Shown here in pieces: positions 43,226 through 52,724 of a stretch of DNA of 64,000 nt. Position numbers and translations under genes: made by a program. The notes beneath the pieces are model-generated. The model did not search any database. It was not told the DNA's origin and was given only the letters and a program-made list of their open reading frames with translations. Position 1 is the stretch's first letter; every line of letters starts with the position of its first letter. Source of the stretch: Jeongeupia sp. HS-3 (lineage in GTDB: Bacteria; Pseudomonadota; Gammaproteobacteria; Burkholderiales; Chitinibacteraceae); contig NZ_AP024094.1 in assembly GCF_015140455.1 (NCBI RefSeq), positions 496,001 to 560,000 of the forward strand, written 5' to 3'.

Positions 43226-44482
43226 TTATTTCGGCGCCCGCGCCAGGCAGGTCTGGTAGCGGCCGTCGACGCGGCGGGCGAACCATTCGGTGGTCAGCTT
43301 GCGGGTGATCTTGGGGCTGATCAGCCGGATCTGCGGCAATACCGAGCGCGGCATCGGCTTGCCGTTTTTGGCGTCCGCCAGCGCGAGCACCTTCTTGTAT
43401 ACGGCGCTCTGGCCGAAGCCGACCAGTTTCTCGCTCGACAAGTCGCGGCGAATCGCGTCGCGGCTCATGCCGAGCTGGCCCGAGATCGATGCCAGTGCTT
43501 CTTCGACATCGCTCGATTTGGCCGCCGGTCGGCCGTTCTGGTAACTGAGCAGGTCGCCGTCCAGGTCGATCTGCCTGCCCGAAAGCTTGATGATGGCGGC
43601 CTGGAACGCGGCGTTGCGGCTGGCGTAGCGGCCGGCGTTGAAGTCGGCGAAGCGGTACAGCATGTCGTCGTACGGCGCCGGGTACTGCAGCAGGATGGCG
43701 AGGCCGAAATAGGTGCCGCCGCGACGGGTGAACACGGTGTCGCGCACGCTGCGGGGCTTGGCGTAGGGATAGGGCCAGACACGCACATGCGCTTCGGCGA
43801 AGTCGACGCTGACCTGCATCGGCCCGCCGGTGCGGATCGGGTTGTTCATGTTCAGCGGCAGCCCCAAACGGGCGGCGTCGGCGCTCAGGTCTTCGAATAC
43901 CGCGTTCATCTCGCGCTCGGTACGCAGGCTGTCGATGCGCGACTTGTAGCTCTGGCCATTCGGCGAGGATTTCAGTAGCGCGGTTTTTACCGCGATCAGC
44001 GGGATGTGCTTGGCCGATGCCTTTTCGTCGATCTTGTTCCAGACCATGGTCGGCAGCCCCGGCACGACCGGATCGCCCTGCCAGCTCGATTCCTGTTCGA
44101 TCACCGCGGCGGCGGCGCAGAAATACTCGGGGGTGTAGGGAATCTTCAAGGCGGTGAAGGCATCGAGAATGTCGGCGTTCCAGCCGGCGCGGTCGGGCAT
44201 TTTGGCCGGTAGCAGACGATTGAGCAGCGTGCGCGCTTCGGCCTGCGACAGCCCGGCGGGCCGGGCCGGTTGTACCGGCGGCGGTTCGACCACGATCGGC
44301 GCGCTGGCGATCGGTGCCGTGGCCGGAAGGCTGGCGATTTCGACCACCGGTGCCGTGGTGGCTTCGGATGCGATCGCCGCAACGGGCGCACTGGTGGCGG
44401 GCGTCACGGCGCTGGGCGGCGGGCTGGCGCAGGCGGCAAGCAGGGAGAAGGGCAGGAGGCAGACTAGCGGTTTGAGCTTCAC
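43226..44482 (-). CDS. DUF1615 family lipoprotein
   Basis: A 418-residue predicted lipoprotein starting at GTG 44482, with lipobox LLAAC at about residue 18. A 60-residue Ala/Thr/Pro/Val linker precedes the DUF1615 domain, which shows a lysozyme-like stretch (AAAVIEQESSWQGDP). Function is unknown; an outer-membrane-facing peptidoglycan role is possible but unproven. Its linker composition suggests it spans space from the membrane. Confidence 0.83.
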   Translation of the reverse strand: MKLKPLVCLLPFSLLAACASPPPSAVTPATSAPVAAIASEATTAPVVEIASLPATAPIASAPIVVEPPPVQPARPAGLSQAEARTLLNRLLPAKMPDRAGWNADILDAFTALKIPYTPEYFCAAAAVIEQESSWQGDPVVPGLPTMVWNKIDEKASAKHIPLIAVKTALLKSSPNGQSYKSRIDSLRTEREMNAVFEDLSADAARLGLPLNMNNPIRTGGPMQVSVDFAEAHVRVWPYPYAKPRSVRDTVFTRRGGTYFGLAILLQYPAPYDDMLYRFADFNAGRYASRNAAFQAAIIKLSGRQIDLDGDLLSYQNGRPAAKSSDVEEALASISGQLGMSRDAIRRDLSSEKLVGFGQSAVYKKVLALADAKNGKPMPRSVLPQIRLISPKITRKLTTEWFARRVDGRYQTCLARAPK

Positions 44483-44582
44483 GGCGGGCAGGTGGAATCT
44501 GACAAAACCGAGAGCTTACCGCTCCGGGCCGGATCGGTCATGGATCATGGTCGATCGGATTTGAGAGTTTGCGCCGGGATGG

Positions 44583-45728
44583 CTACTTCCAGGCACTGCC
44601 GACCTGAATGTAAAAGGCATGCTCGCCGTCCGGGCCCCAGCCTAAATCGAGGCCGACGGCCATGCCGAGCTTCTTGGCAATCAGATAGCGAAAGCCGGTG
44701 CCATAGCCATACACCGTTTGGGCATCCGAAAAATCGTGCCACTGACCGTAGGCCTTGCCGACGCCACCAAAGGCCAGCAGCGACCAGCGCGGGGTGACGT
44801 CCCAGCGCAGCTCGGCCTCGGTCTCGACCGCATTCTGATCCTGAAAGCGGCCCTTTTCGATGCCGCGCAAGTCGACAAAGGGCTGGGCATAGAAAGGGTA
44901 ATCGCCGTTGATGGTCTTGCCGGCAATGCGTAGACCGAGCGTCCATGCCTTGCTCAGTGGCAGCCAGGTGAAGGCGCGGGCGTTATAGCTCTCGAATGCG
45001 CTGCTGCTGCCGAGCCAGTCGCGCGCCATTTGCAGCTCGACTTCCATATAGCTGCCATGCTTGGGGAAGAAGATGTTGTCGCGACTGTCGTAGTCGATCA
45101 CAAGCCCGGCCAGGCCGACGCGCCGGCTGCTGTCGATATTGCCGAGCTCGGTCGCCTTCTCGTTGTCGAAGCCGACATCGCTGCTGAAATAGGCGTAGCG
45201 CGGCCCGACGAACCAGTCGCTGTCGCCGAGGCGGAACAGGAACTGCTGGAGCAGGAAGTCGCCATCGAGCGTATAGCTGCGCGCCTGGCTGAGCGCGCCG
45301 TAATAATCAAGATTGAGCGAGGTCTTGCCGATGGCGCCGAGATAACGGTAGCGGTCGCCGTCGATGGGCTGGAAGTGGAACGCCGCGCCGAGCCAGCTGC
45401 CGTTCTGGGTACCGAAACCGCCAAGACCGCTGATCGTCGGCGGCTTGATCCGCCCGGATTCGTGCATGCCCTCGGCCGCCGCCTCGGCAAAAGATTCGCG
45501 GAAGTACAGCAGCATGGCGCCGCCGCCGTAGCCGACCGCCGGCTCGGTGATGATGATGGGCACCGGGAAGACGCCCTTGTGATTGAGCAGATAATCGCTC
45601 AGGTCGATGGCGCCGTCGTCCGGATCGCGAAAGCTCAGCGTGTCATCGGCGTGCACAGGCGCGGCCAGGCTGGAAAAAAGACAGAAAGCCAAGGCAAGCA
45701 GCCGATGAAGTAATGCGCGCGAAGCCAT
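44583..45728 (-). CDS. BamA/TamA-like (D15) outer membrane barrel protein without POTRA domains
   Basis: A 381-residue protein with signal peptide (MASRALLHRLLALAFCLF, cleavage near AHA-like PVHA) and a C-terminal Omp85/D15-type barrel: alternating aromatic strands such as RAFTWLPLSKAWTLGLRI and a final VGSAWK. The N-terminal region is too short for POTRA repeats, as in other 'surface antigen D15' proteins of unknown role. The start at 45728 is preferred to 45758 because it puts the signal peptide first. Confidence 0.83.
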   Translation of the reverse strand: MASRALLHRLLALAFCLFSSLAAPVHADDTLSFRDPDDGAIDLSDYLLNHKGVFPVPIIITEPAVGYGGGAMLLYFRESFAEAAAEGMHESGRIKPPTISGLGGFGTQNGSWLGAAFHFQPIDGDRYRYLGAIGKTSLNLDYYGALSQARSYTLDGDFLLQQFLFRLGDSDWFVGPRYAYFSSDVGFDNEKATELGNIDSSRRVGLAGLVIDYDSRDNIFFPKHGSYMEVELQMARDWLGSSSAFESYNARAFTWLPLSKAWTLGLRIAGKTINGDYPFYAQPFVDLRGIEKGRFQDQNAVETEAELRWDVTPRWSLLAFGGVGKAYGQWHDFSDAQTVYGYGTGFRYLIAKKLGMAVGLDLGWGPDGEHAFYIQVGSAWK

Positions 45729-45880
45729 GTTTGCATTGATCCGGTGGTTTTTCGGCATTCTAGGGCAAGACGCGTGGTGTCGGCCGTTTCTGCCGGAAGG
45801 CGTGGATAAAACAGCGTCGCTGGCGCCATTTCGCGGTGGATGCGTCTAAGCTCGTGGTGAACGGTTCAAGGAGCGTACAG

Positions 45881-47287
45881 ATGACGAGCTTTCGGGTAGA
45901 AACCGATTCGATGGGCGCGATCGATGTCCCGGCGGATCGCTACTGGGGGGCGCAAACGCAGCGATCGATCGGCAACTTTCCGATCGGCGTGGCGCGTTTT
46001 CGCTGGCAACGGCCAATGATCCGCGCGCTCGGCATTCTCAAGCACGCCGCGGCCGAGGCCAATCTGGCGCTGGGCGAGCTGCCGGCCAATGTCGCGGCGC
46101 TGATTACCGAGGCCGCCGACGAAGTGATTGTCGGCAAGCTTGATGATCACTTCCCGCTGGTGGTGTTCCAGACCGGCTCGGGCACGCAATCGAACATGAA
46201 CGCCAACGAGGTGATCGCCAACCGGGCGATCGAACTCGCTGGCGGCGAGCTGGGCAGCAAGACCCCGGTTCATCCCAACGATCACGTCAACCGTGGCCAG
46301 AGCTCGAACGATACCTTCCCGACCGCGATGCACATCGCCGTGGTCGAAGAGCTGCACGGCACGCTGTTGCCGGCGCTGGAGAAGCTGCGCGCGACGCTGT
46401 TCGAGAAGGCCGACGAGTACGCCCATGTCGTCAAGACCGGGCGGACGCACCTGCAGGACGCCACGCCGGTGACCCTGGGGCAGGAGATCGGCGCCTGGGT
46501 GGCGCAGCTCGATTTCGGCATCAAGGCGATCATCGCAGCCGAACCGGGCTTGCTGGAGCTGGCGATCGGCGGTACCGCGGTCGGCACCGGGCTGAACGCG
46601 CATCCGAAGTTCGGCGCGACCGCAGCGGCACGCATCGCCAAGCTCACCGGCCATCATTTCGTCGACGCGCGGAACAAGTTCTTCGCGCTCGCCGCACACG
46701 ACGCGCTGGTGCAGACGTCGGCGGCGCTGCGCACGCTGGCCGGCGGGTTGTTCAAGATGGCCAACGATGTGCGCTGGCTTGCTTCCGGGCCGCGTTGCGG
46801 CATTGGCGAGCTGAACATCCCCGAGAACGAACCGGGCTCATCGATCATGCCGGGCAAGGTCAACCCGACCCAGTGCGAGGCGCTGACCATGGTCTGCGTG
46901 CAGGTGTTCGGCAACGACGCGGCGGTGGCGTTCGCCGGCAGCCAGGGCAATTTTCAGCTCAATGTGTACAAGCCGGTGATGGTGCACAACGTGCTCGAAA
47001 GCATTGCGCTGCTGGCCGACGCCTGCGTTGCGTTCAACGATCACTGCGCGGTCGGCATCGAACCCAATCTGGATCGGATCGACGAAAACCTCGCCAAAAA
47101 CCTGATGCTGGTGACGGCACTGAACCGGCACATCGGCTACGACAAGGCCGCGCAGATCGCCAAGAAGGCGCACCACGACGGCACGACGCTGAAACAGGCG
47201 GCGCTGGCGCTCGGGTTTTTGAACGAAGAGGATTACGCGCGCTGGATCGTGCCGATGGACATGACCCGACCCAGCGCCGGGCACTGA
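45881..47287 (+). CDS. fumC: Class II fumarate hydratase
   Basis: A 468-residue TCA-cycle enzyme interconverting fumarate and malate. Motifs include [47 protein letters not shown] with the catalytic His, and the superfamily signature [11 protein letters not shown]. The ATG at 45881 follows AAGGAG by seven bases. Class II lacks iron, so it works under oxidative stress. Confidence 0.97.
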   Translation: MTSFRVETDSMGAIDVPADRYWGAQTQRSIGNFPIGVARFRWQRPMIRALGILKHAAAEANLALGELPANVAALITEAADEVIVGKLDDHFPLVVFQTGSGTQSNMNANEVIANRAIELAGGELGSKTPVHPNDHVNRGQSSNDTFPTAMHIAVVEELHGTLLPALEKLRATLFEKADEYAHVVKTGRTHLQDATPVTLGQEIGAWVAQLDFGIKAIIAAEPGLLELAIGGTAVGTGLNAHPKFGATAAARIAKLTGHHFVDARNKFFALAAHDALVQTSAALRTLAGGLFKMANDVRWLASGPRCGIGELNIPENEPGSSIMPGKVNPTQCEALTMVCVQVFGNDAAVAFAGSQGNFQLNVYKPVMVHNVLESIALLADACVAFNDHCAVGIEPNLDRIDENLAKNLMLVTALNRHIGYDKAAQIAKKAHHDGTTLKQAALALGFLNEEDYARWIVPMDMTRPSAGH

Positions 47288-47294
47288 AGCGGGC

Positions 47295-48221
47295 TCAACG
47301 GTTGACCGAGCGCGCGATCCGCGCATAGGTGTGACGCCGGCCGCGAATGGCGATGCTGTAGGCCATGATGTTTTCGGGCAGCGCCATGCCCATATAACCG
47401 GTGTCGCCGAGGTGGTGCAGGTCGGTGCCGGTCATCTTGGCCATCAGCGCGATCTGGCGAATCGTCGCCTCGTCGGCGCCTTCCTGCGACGTGCCGATCG
47501 CGGTGAGTGTCAGCGCGCCGAGCGTGTGCGCGTGGCTCACCAGTTCGCGCACGTAGTCGAGCGTGATTCCCGGCACGGTGCCCGGCGCCGGTAGCAGGAT
47601 GATGTCGGCGCCGGCGGCGACGAACTCGTCGATGTCCTCGCGGGTGATGATCTGCTCGGCGCCTTCGCCGAGGATGCCCGATGCGTGCATCTTGCCGGCG
47701 ACCAGCACCAGCCGGTCGCCGACTTCGGCGTTGATCGCCTTGAGCGAGTGCGTGATCGCGGCATTCGAGACGCCGTTGCCCGGGTTGCCGGTCAGCACCA
47801 GCATGTTGACGCCCATCGCCGCGGCCTTCTGCGCGTTGCCGGCGGTGGCGAGACGGCCGGGCTGCATGCCCCAGAGTTCGTCCTCGCTCTCGCCGAAGCC
47901 CGGGTCGACCGGTTCGAGGTTGATGCCGATCACCCGGCCGGTCAGGTGCTTGATTGTGCGGACGGCGTCGTCCGGCGCGGTGTCCTTCGGCAGGCCATTG
48001 ACGAGGGGGGCGTTGACGTCGAACAGGTTGAGCAGCAACAGATCGGCGCCCATGCTGGCGGCGAACTCGGCATTACTGATCGTCACCAGCATGGGTTGGA
48101 CCGCGCCGATGGTTTCGCACACCAGTACCCGGCCTTCGCTGGCGTGGATGGCGTGCAGTAGGTCGGCCTTGCCGATGCGGGCGAGGTCCGAGGCGTTGCA
48201 GTCGAGCAGGCGTTTGTGCAT
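47295..48221 (-). CDS. DUF7916-like TIM-barrel protein
   Basis: A 308-residue protein that reads as a TIM barrel: alternating strand motifs MGADLLLLNLFDVNAP, MGVNMLVLTGNPGNGVS, DRLVLVAGKMHASG and AGADIILLPAPGTVPG. I place it with the DUF7916 group, often near sugar transport genes; older databases call some members phosphatases without good basis. GGAG lies before the ATG. Its neighbours are a polysaccharide deacetylase and sugar permeases, so a carbohydrate role is likely but unproven. Confidence 0.7.
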   Translation of the reverse strand: MHKRLLDCNASDLARIGKADLLHAIHASEGRVLVCETIGAVQPMLVTISNAEFAASMGADLLLLNLFDVNAPLVNGLPKDTAPDDAVRTIKHLTGRVIGINLEPVDPGFGESEDELWGMQPGRLATAGNAQKAAAMGVNMLVLTGNPGNGVSNAAITHSLKAINAEVGDRLVLVAGKMHASGILGEGAEQIITREDIDEFVAAGADIILLPAPGTVPGITLDYVRELVSHAHTLGALTLTAIGTSQEGADEATIRQIALMAKMTGTDLHHLGDTGYMGMALPENIMAYSIAIRGRRHTYARIARSVNR

Positions 48222-48322
48222 GGCGGTCTCCGGTGGGGTGAACCGGCTTACTGTAAACCCGTTCCGCTATCGCGGCCGATCCGGGTTTGGCGCACTTGCG
48301 CCGAATCAAGTTGCATGACTCA

Positions 48323-49189
48323 TCAATGGGATGCGGATTCGGCGAAGTAGGGCGGCACGCCGAGCAGCGCGTCGACGGTGGCGAAGCCGTAGCCGCCGGC
48401 CTTGAGCCACGGGATCAGCTTGTCGACGGCGGCGACGGTATCGCCGCGTTTGCCGCCACCGTCGTGCATCAGCACGATCGCCTCTTCGTGCACAAAGGGT
48501 TGCACGCCGCGTTCGATCTCGTGCGCGCCGAACAGCATCCGGTTGCGGTACCAGTCGATCGCGTCGATCGACCACAGCGCGACCTTCATCCCGTGCTTGT
48601 CGACGATGCCGATCTGCGCGTCGTCGATGCTGCCGTAGGGCGGGCGCATCAGCGTCGGCGCCTTGCCGATGATGCGGCGGAATTCGGTCTGGGTGCGGCC
48701 GATTTCCTCGTCCCAGAAATAGCTTTCGTCGGTGCCGGACAGGTTCGGGTGGCTCCAGCTGTGGTTGGCGAGCGTATGCCCCTCGGCCAGTGCCCGGCGG
48801 ACGATGTCCTCGCGCCCGGCCATCTGGCTGCCCTGCCAGAAGAACGTCGCCTTCACTTGGTGCTTTTTCAGGATGTCGAGCACGTCCGGTGTCCACGGGC
48901 TCGGGCCGTCGTCGAAGGTCAGCGCGATCTGCCGACGGTGGGTCGGCCCTTCGAGCCAGACGATGCCCGGGTGCTGGTTGGCCTGCTGCGTCATCTTCTC
49001 CAGCGCCACCTGTCCCCAGTTGTCGAGAAAGGGCGTGCGCACCGATTGCGTCGTCTTGCGCACGTCGGCGGCGATCGAACCCGCTGCCGGCGGTGCGAGT
49101 GGCCACCGGGCGATGACGATCCAGATCGTGGCCAGCACCAGGAGTGCGAGCGCGGCGAAGCCGAAAATGGTGCGAGGCGTGGCTTTCAT
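48323..49189 (-). CDS. Polysaccharide deacetylase (NodB domain), membrane-anchored
   Basis: A 288-residue CE4-type deacetylase with an N-terminal transmembrane segment (FGFAALALLVLATIWIVI). NodB motifs are present in order: ALTFDDGPSPWT, NHSWSHPN, MRPPYGS, WSIDAIDW and VLMHDGGG, giving the metal triad and catalytic residues. It would deacetylate chitooligosaccharides, peptidoglycan or other N-acetyl sugars. It is divergent from two sugar permeases across a dyad-rich promoter region. Confidence 0.9.
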   Translation of the reverse strand: MKATPRTIFGFAALALLVLATIWIVIARWPLAPPAAGSIAADVRKTTQSVRTPFLDNWGQVALEKMTQQANQHPGIVWLEGPTHRRQIALTFDDGPSPWTPDVLDILKKHQVKATFFWQGSQMAGREDIVRRALAEGHTLANHSWSHPNLSGTDESYFWDEEIGRTQTEFRRIIGKAPTLMRPPYGSIDDAQIGIVDKHGMKVALWSIDAIDWYRNRMLFGAHEIERGVQPFVHEEAIVLMHDGGGKRGDTVAAVDKLIPWLKAGGYGFATVDALLGVPPYFAESASH

Positions 49190-49246
49190 GTCATCGGCAT
49201 CCCTGTGTTCGTTCGCGAATCTTACGGACTTATGCGTTTTTTAATT

Positions 49247-49308
49247 CACGAAAATTATTTCGTGGCAAGTAGGGCAAAGACATTATGTAGTCGATATGCA
49301 TAAACTAC
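49247..49308. promoter_or_regulatory. Two operator-like dyads between the deacetylase and sugar permease genes
   Basis: CACGAAA-ATTA-TTTCGTG (49247-49264) is a perfect 7-bp dyad; GTAGT-N12-ACTAC (49287-49308) is a second, with a CATTAT -10-like hexamer between them. Both lie in the AT-rich divergent region 49190-49331, suggesting control by one or two DNA-binding regulators that are not encoded nearby. Confidence 0.5.
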
Positions 49309-49331
49309 GTCAACCACACAAGGAGCATCCG

Positions 49332-50225
49332 ATGCCCATGCCCGGCGTCCATCCCCGTACCGCCTACCTGTTCATCGCGCCGTTCTTCGCGGTGTTCGCG
49401 GTGTTCACGCTCTGGCCGATGCTGTTCAACCTGTGGCTGGCGTTCCGCGACTACTTTCCGCAAACCGGCAACAGCATGTGGAACGGCTTCGCGCATTTCG
49501 TCGAGCTGGCCGACTCGGCGCGTTTCGGTCACGCGCTGAAAAACTCGCTGATCTTCCTGCTGCTGGTGCCGCCGCTGCAGGTCGGCGCGCTCGCGCTGGC
49601 CTTGCTGGTGCATGCCCGCCTGCCCGGGATCGGCTTCTTTCGGGCGCTGTACTACCTGCCGGTGGTGATCGCAGTATCGATCGCCGCGGTGGTCTGGCAG
49701 CAGGTGCTGCGCTTCGACGGGCTGTTCAACTGGTTTCTGGAATCTATCCACCTGATCGGCTTCGGCGAGCAGCCGGACTGGCTCGGCGACCGCCAGCTGG
49801 CGCTGTATGCGGTGATGGCCTTCTCGTTCTGGAAGAACGTCGGCTACTACATGGTGCTCTACCTTGCCGGGCTGCAGACGGTGCCGCGCGAACCGCTTGA
49901 GGCGGCGGAGATCGACGGCGCCGATGCCTGGCAGCGCTTGCGCCATGTGGTGCTGCCGGCGCTGCAGCCGGTGATCCTGCTATGCACGCTGCTGTCGACG
50001 ATCCAGGCGCTCAAGGCCTTTCAGGAAGTGATCGTGCTGACCGATGGACAGGCCGATACCCAGACCGCGCTGGTCTTTGTCTACGGCGTCGCCTTCTTCG
50101 GCCACAACTTCGGCCTTGCTGCGGCGGCCGGGCTGATCGTGACGCTGGTCTGTCTCGCGCTCGCAGCGGTGCAGCTGCGCTTTTTCGGCGAGCACGGCCT
50201 GCTGCGTCGTGGAGGAGGGCTATGA
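49332..50225 (+). CDS. Carbohydrate ABC transporter permease (MalF/UgpA type)
   Basis: A 297-residue inner-membrane protein with six transmembrane segments and the EAA loop PLEAAEIDGADAWQRLRHVVLP that docks the ATPase. AGGAG is six bases upstream of ATG 49332. Its stop overlaps the second permease start (ATGA), so the two form the membrane heterodimer. No substrate-binding protein or ATPase gene is next to them; a shared MsiK-type ATPase elsewhere is plausible. Confidence 0.9.
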   Translation: MPMPGVHPRTAYLFIAPFFAVFAVFTLWPMLFNLWLAFRDYFPQTGNSMWNGFAHFVELADSARFGHALKNSLIFLLLVPPLQVGALALALLVHARLPGIGFFRALYYLPVVIAVSIAAVVWQQVLRFDGLFNWFLESIHLIGFGEQPDWLGDRQLALYAVMAFSFWKNVGYYMVLYLAGLQTVPREPLEAAEIDGADAWQRLRHVVLPALQPVILLCTLLSTIQALKAFQEVIVLTDGQADTQTALVFVYGVAFFGHNFGLAAAAGLIVTLVCLALAAVQLRFFGEHGLLRRGGGL

Positions 50226-51121
50226 ATCAGCTCGTTGTTCAAGCGCTGGTCCTGCCGGTACCGAAGGCGCCGCCGCGCTGGTACCGGTTGCGCCGGCAGG
50301 TGAAGGGCGCCGTGCTGGCGCTGCCGCGTTACGCGGCCTTGCTGCTGTTCGGTGCGTTCACGGTGTTTCCGTTCTGGTGGGCGACGGCGGTTGCGCTGTC
50401 GATGGACGGTTCGCAGATCTGGACGTTCCCCGCTGCGTTCCTGCCCACAGATCCGGGCTGGCACTGGTTCGGCCGGGTATTCGACGAAATGCCGTTCTGG
50501 CGCTATTTCGCCAACTCGCTGCTGATCGCAACCGCCACGACGGTGCTGGTTCTGCTGCTGACGATCCCGTGTGCGTACGCGCTGTCGCAGATGGCGTTTC
50601 GTGGCCGGAACGCGCTGTTCCTGCTGCTGCTGGCGACGCTGATGGTGCCGGCCGAGGTCGCCATCGTGCCGAACTTCATCACCTGCGCCCGGCTGGGCCT
50701 GCTCGACAGCTACGCCGCTGTGGTGCTGCCGAATGTCGCCGGCGCGTTTGGCGTGTTCCTGATGCGCCAGGCGTTTCAGGATGTGCCGGTGGAAATCCTC
50801 GATGCGGCGCGCGTCGATGGTGCCGGCGAGTTCGGCGTGATGTGGCGGGTGGCCGTGCCGATGGCGAAGCCGATGATCGCGACGCTGGCGGTATTCACCT
50901 TCGTCGCGGCGTGGAACGATTATCTGTGGCCGGCGGTGGTGCTGAAGGAGCGGCTGAAGATGCCGCTTGCCGTCGGCATTTTCAACGATCTGACCGGGCC
51001 GTTCGCGGTGTCGACCAATCTGGTGATGGCGGCGATCGTGCTCTCGGTGATCCCGGTCGTCGGCGCGTTCGCGCTGGCGCAGCGCGTGTTCCTCGGCGGT
51101 GGCGGGCTGATCGGGCGCTAG
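50222..51121 (+). CDS. Carbohydrate ABC transporter permease (MalG/UgpE type)
   Basis: A 299-residue permease with six transmembrane segments and the EAA-type loop EILDAARVDGAGEFGVMWRVAVP. A GGAGGAGGG site lies upstream and the start overlaps the first permease gene. Its end overlaps the convergent GST gene by four bases. Together with the neighbouring deacetylase, uptake of an N-acetylated oligosaccharide is a reasonable guess. Confidence 0.9.
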   Translation: MNQLVVQALVLPVPKAPPRWYRLRRQVKGAVLALPRYAALLLFGAFTVFPFWWATAVALSMDGSQIWTFPAAFLPTDPGWHWFGRVFDEMPFWRYFANSLLIATATTVLVLLLTIPCAYALSQMAFRGRNALFLLLLATLMVPAEVAIVPNFITCARLGLLDSYAAVVLPNVAGAFGVFLMRQAFQDVPVEILDAARVDGAGEFGVMWRVAVPMAKPMIATLAVFTFVAAWNDYLWPAVVLKERLKMPLAVGIFNDLTGPFAVSTNLVMAAIVLSVIPVVGAFALAQRVFLGGGGLIGR

Positions 51122-51837
51122 GCCTTCTTGCAGCCGGTGAAATCCGGGTAGAAGCGCTCCATCATCCGTTCGACGTACGCGACCAGCGGCTTGTGCTGCT
51201 CGGTATAGCGGCGCAGCGCCGATTCGAAGCGCGGGCACAGCGTGCCGAGCAGGAAGGCGAACACCGTCGCGTCGGCAGCGCAGATCGCGTCGCCAAGCAG
51301 GTAGGGCTTGTTGCCAAGCAGCTCGGCGACCGCGTCGATGTCGCGGCGGGCGAGTTCGAACTGCTCGTCCGGCGTATGTCGGCCCATGCCCTGGCCGTGC
51401 AGATCGCGGCTGACGCGGCGGCGGATCATAGCCTTGAATCCGGCGCGCATCGGCGCGGGCACGCCGCGGAAGAATTCGGCCGGGCCGCGTTCGAAGTTGG
51501 CGTCGTTTTCCCAGCGCAGCGCCTGCACCGCGAAGTACAGGTGGTCTTCGAGCATCTTCTCGACTGCCCACGCCAACGCTTTTTGGGTCGACGAATAGCC
51601 TTCATCGAAATCGATGTTGTAATGGTCTTCGAGATAGGCGCGGATGAAGGTCGAGTCGGTGACCTTGTGGCCGTCGTCGTCGATATAGGGCAGCTTGCCC
51701 TTGGGCGCACTGAAGATGCTGCCAGACTGAGTCTGGTAGGACAGGCCGGACATTTTCAACAGCACATCCGTCTTGGTAACGAAGGGGCTGGGGTCGGGCA
51801 GGCTCAGGCCGGGGCCGAAGGTAAACAGCGTAATCAT
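51118..51837 (-). CDS. Glutathione S-transferase family protein
   Basis: A 239-residue GST with an N-terminal thioredoxin-like domain (MITLFTFGPGL, then KGKLPYIDDDG and VTDSTFIRAYLE) and a helical C-terminal domain (LLGDAICAADATVFAFLLG). It resembles the metaxin/failed-axon-connections-like group more than detoxifying classes. Substrate is unknown. The weak ribosome site makes the start less certain than the identity. Confidence 0.88.
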   Translation of the reverse strand: MITLFTFGPGLSLPDPSPFVTKTDVLLKMSGLSYQTQSGSIFSAPKGKLPYIDDDGHKVTDSTFIRAYLEDHYNIDFDEGYSSTQKALAWAVEKMLEDHLYFAVQALRWENDANFERGPAEFFRGVPAPMRAGFKAMIRRRVSRDLHGQGMGRHTPDEQFELARRDIDAVAELLGNKPYLLGDAICAADATVFAFLLGTLCPRFESALRRYTEQHKPLVAYVERMMERFYPDFTGCKKA

Positions 51838-51934
51838 TGGCTTTGCGGATGCGATGAACAGGTGTCAGCTCCAAGTGTAAGCGGTTCTGCCTTGCAAAGG
51901 GGTGTTCGATATCAATGTTCCGTGCCGGCCGGCC

Positions 51935-52540
51935 TCAGCCGCGCAGCAGCATGAGGGCCAGCGCGAACATCACCACGGCGGTCAGCAGGTCGAGCAGCCG
52001 CCAGACGATGGGCCGCGCCAGCCACGGAGCAAGCGCTCTGGCCGCGAGCGACAGCCCGAAGAACCACAGCAACGATGCCGATATCGCGCCGAGGCCGAAC
52101 TGGAGCCTCGCAATCCCGTCATAACGGCCACCGACGCTGCCGAGCAGCAGCACGGTGTCGAGATAGACATGCGGGTTGAGCAGGCTGAAGCCCAGCGCGG
52201 TTGCCAGCGCCTGCCGCCGGTTAATGCTGGCGCCCTGATGCGACGCATCCAGTGCGGCGGGCTTGAAGGCGGCGCGCAGTGCACCGAACGCATACCAGAG
52301 CAGGTAGGCGGCGCCGCCCCAGCGTGCCGCCGTCAGCAGCGTCGGCGATGCGGCGAGCAGTGTGCCCATGCCGGCGAGGCCGAGTGAAATCAGCACGATG
52401 TCGCACAGCGCGCAGACCGCCGCGGTCAGCAGCGCGTGCCGGCGCAGCAGCGCCATGCGCAGCACGTGGGCGTTCTGCGCGCCGATGGCGATGACCAGGC
52501 TGCCGCCCAGCGCCAGTCCCTGCCAGTAGATCGGGTTCAT
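51935..52540 (-). CDS. argO: LysE/ArgO family amino acid exporter
   Basis: A 201-residue exporter with about six transmembrane segments; signature GSLVIAIGAQNAHVLR at the N terminus and LGFSLLNPHVYLDTVLLLG. It exports arginine or lysine when these accumulate. AGGAG lies ten bases upstream of the ATG. It is divergent from an ArgP-like regulator, the usual control arrangement for argO/lysE. Confidence 0.92.
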   Translation of the reverse strand: MNPIYWQGLALGGSLVIAIGAQNAHVLRMALLRRHALLTAAVCALCDIVLISLGLAGMGTLLAASPTLLTAARWGGAAYLLWYAFGALRAAFKPAALDASHQGASINRRQALATALGFSLLNPHVYLDTVLLLGSVGGRYDGIARLQFGLGAISASLLWFFGLSLAARALAPWLARPIVWRLLDLLTAVVMFALALMLLRG

Positions 52541-52724
52541 GTCTGCAAGCTCCTGATGTGGCTCGCCCGCTCCTTCGCGCTGCGCGTCGGGCCCGACGGG
52601 CGTTGTCGACGCCGCGCCGCAGGATGGGTTGGCCAGTGTGGGTATCGGCCTGCAGCATAAAAATCGCCAGCGTTTCTGGCGACATGGATTAATCTATTTC
52701 AGTAATCATTAATTTTTCTAATAA

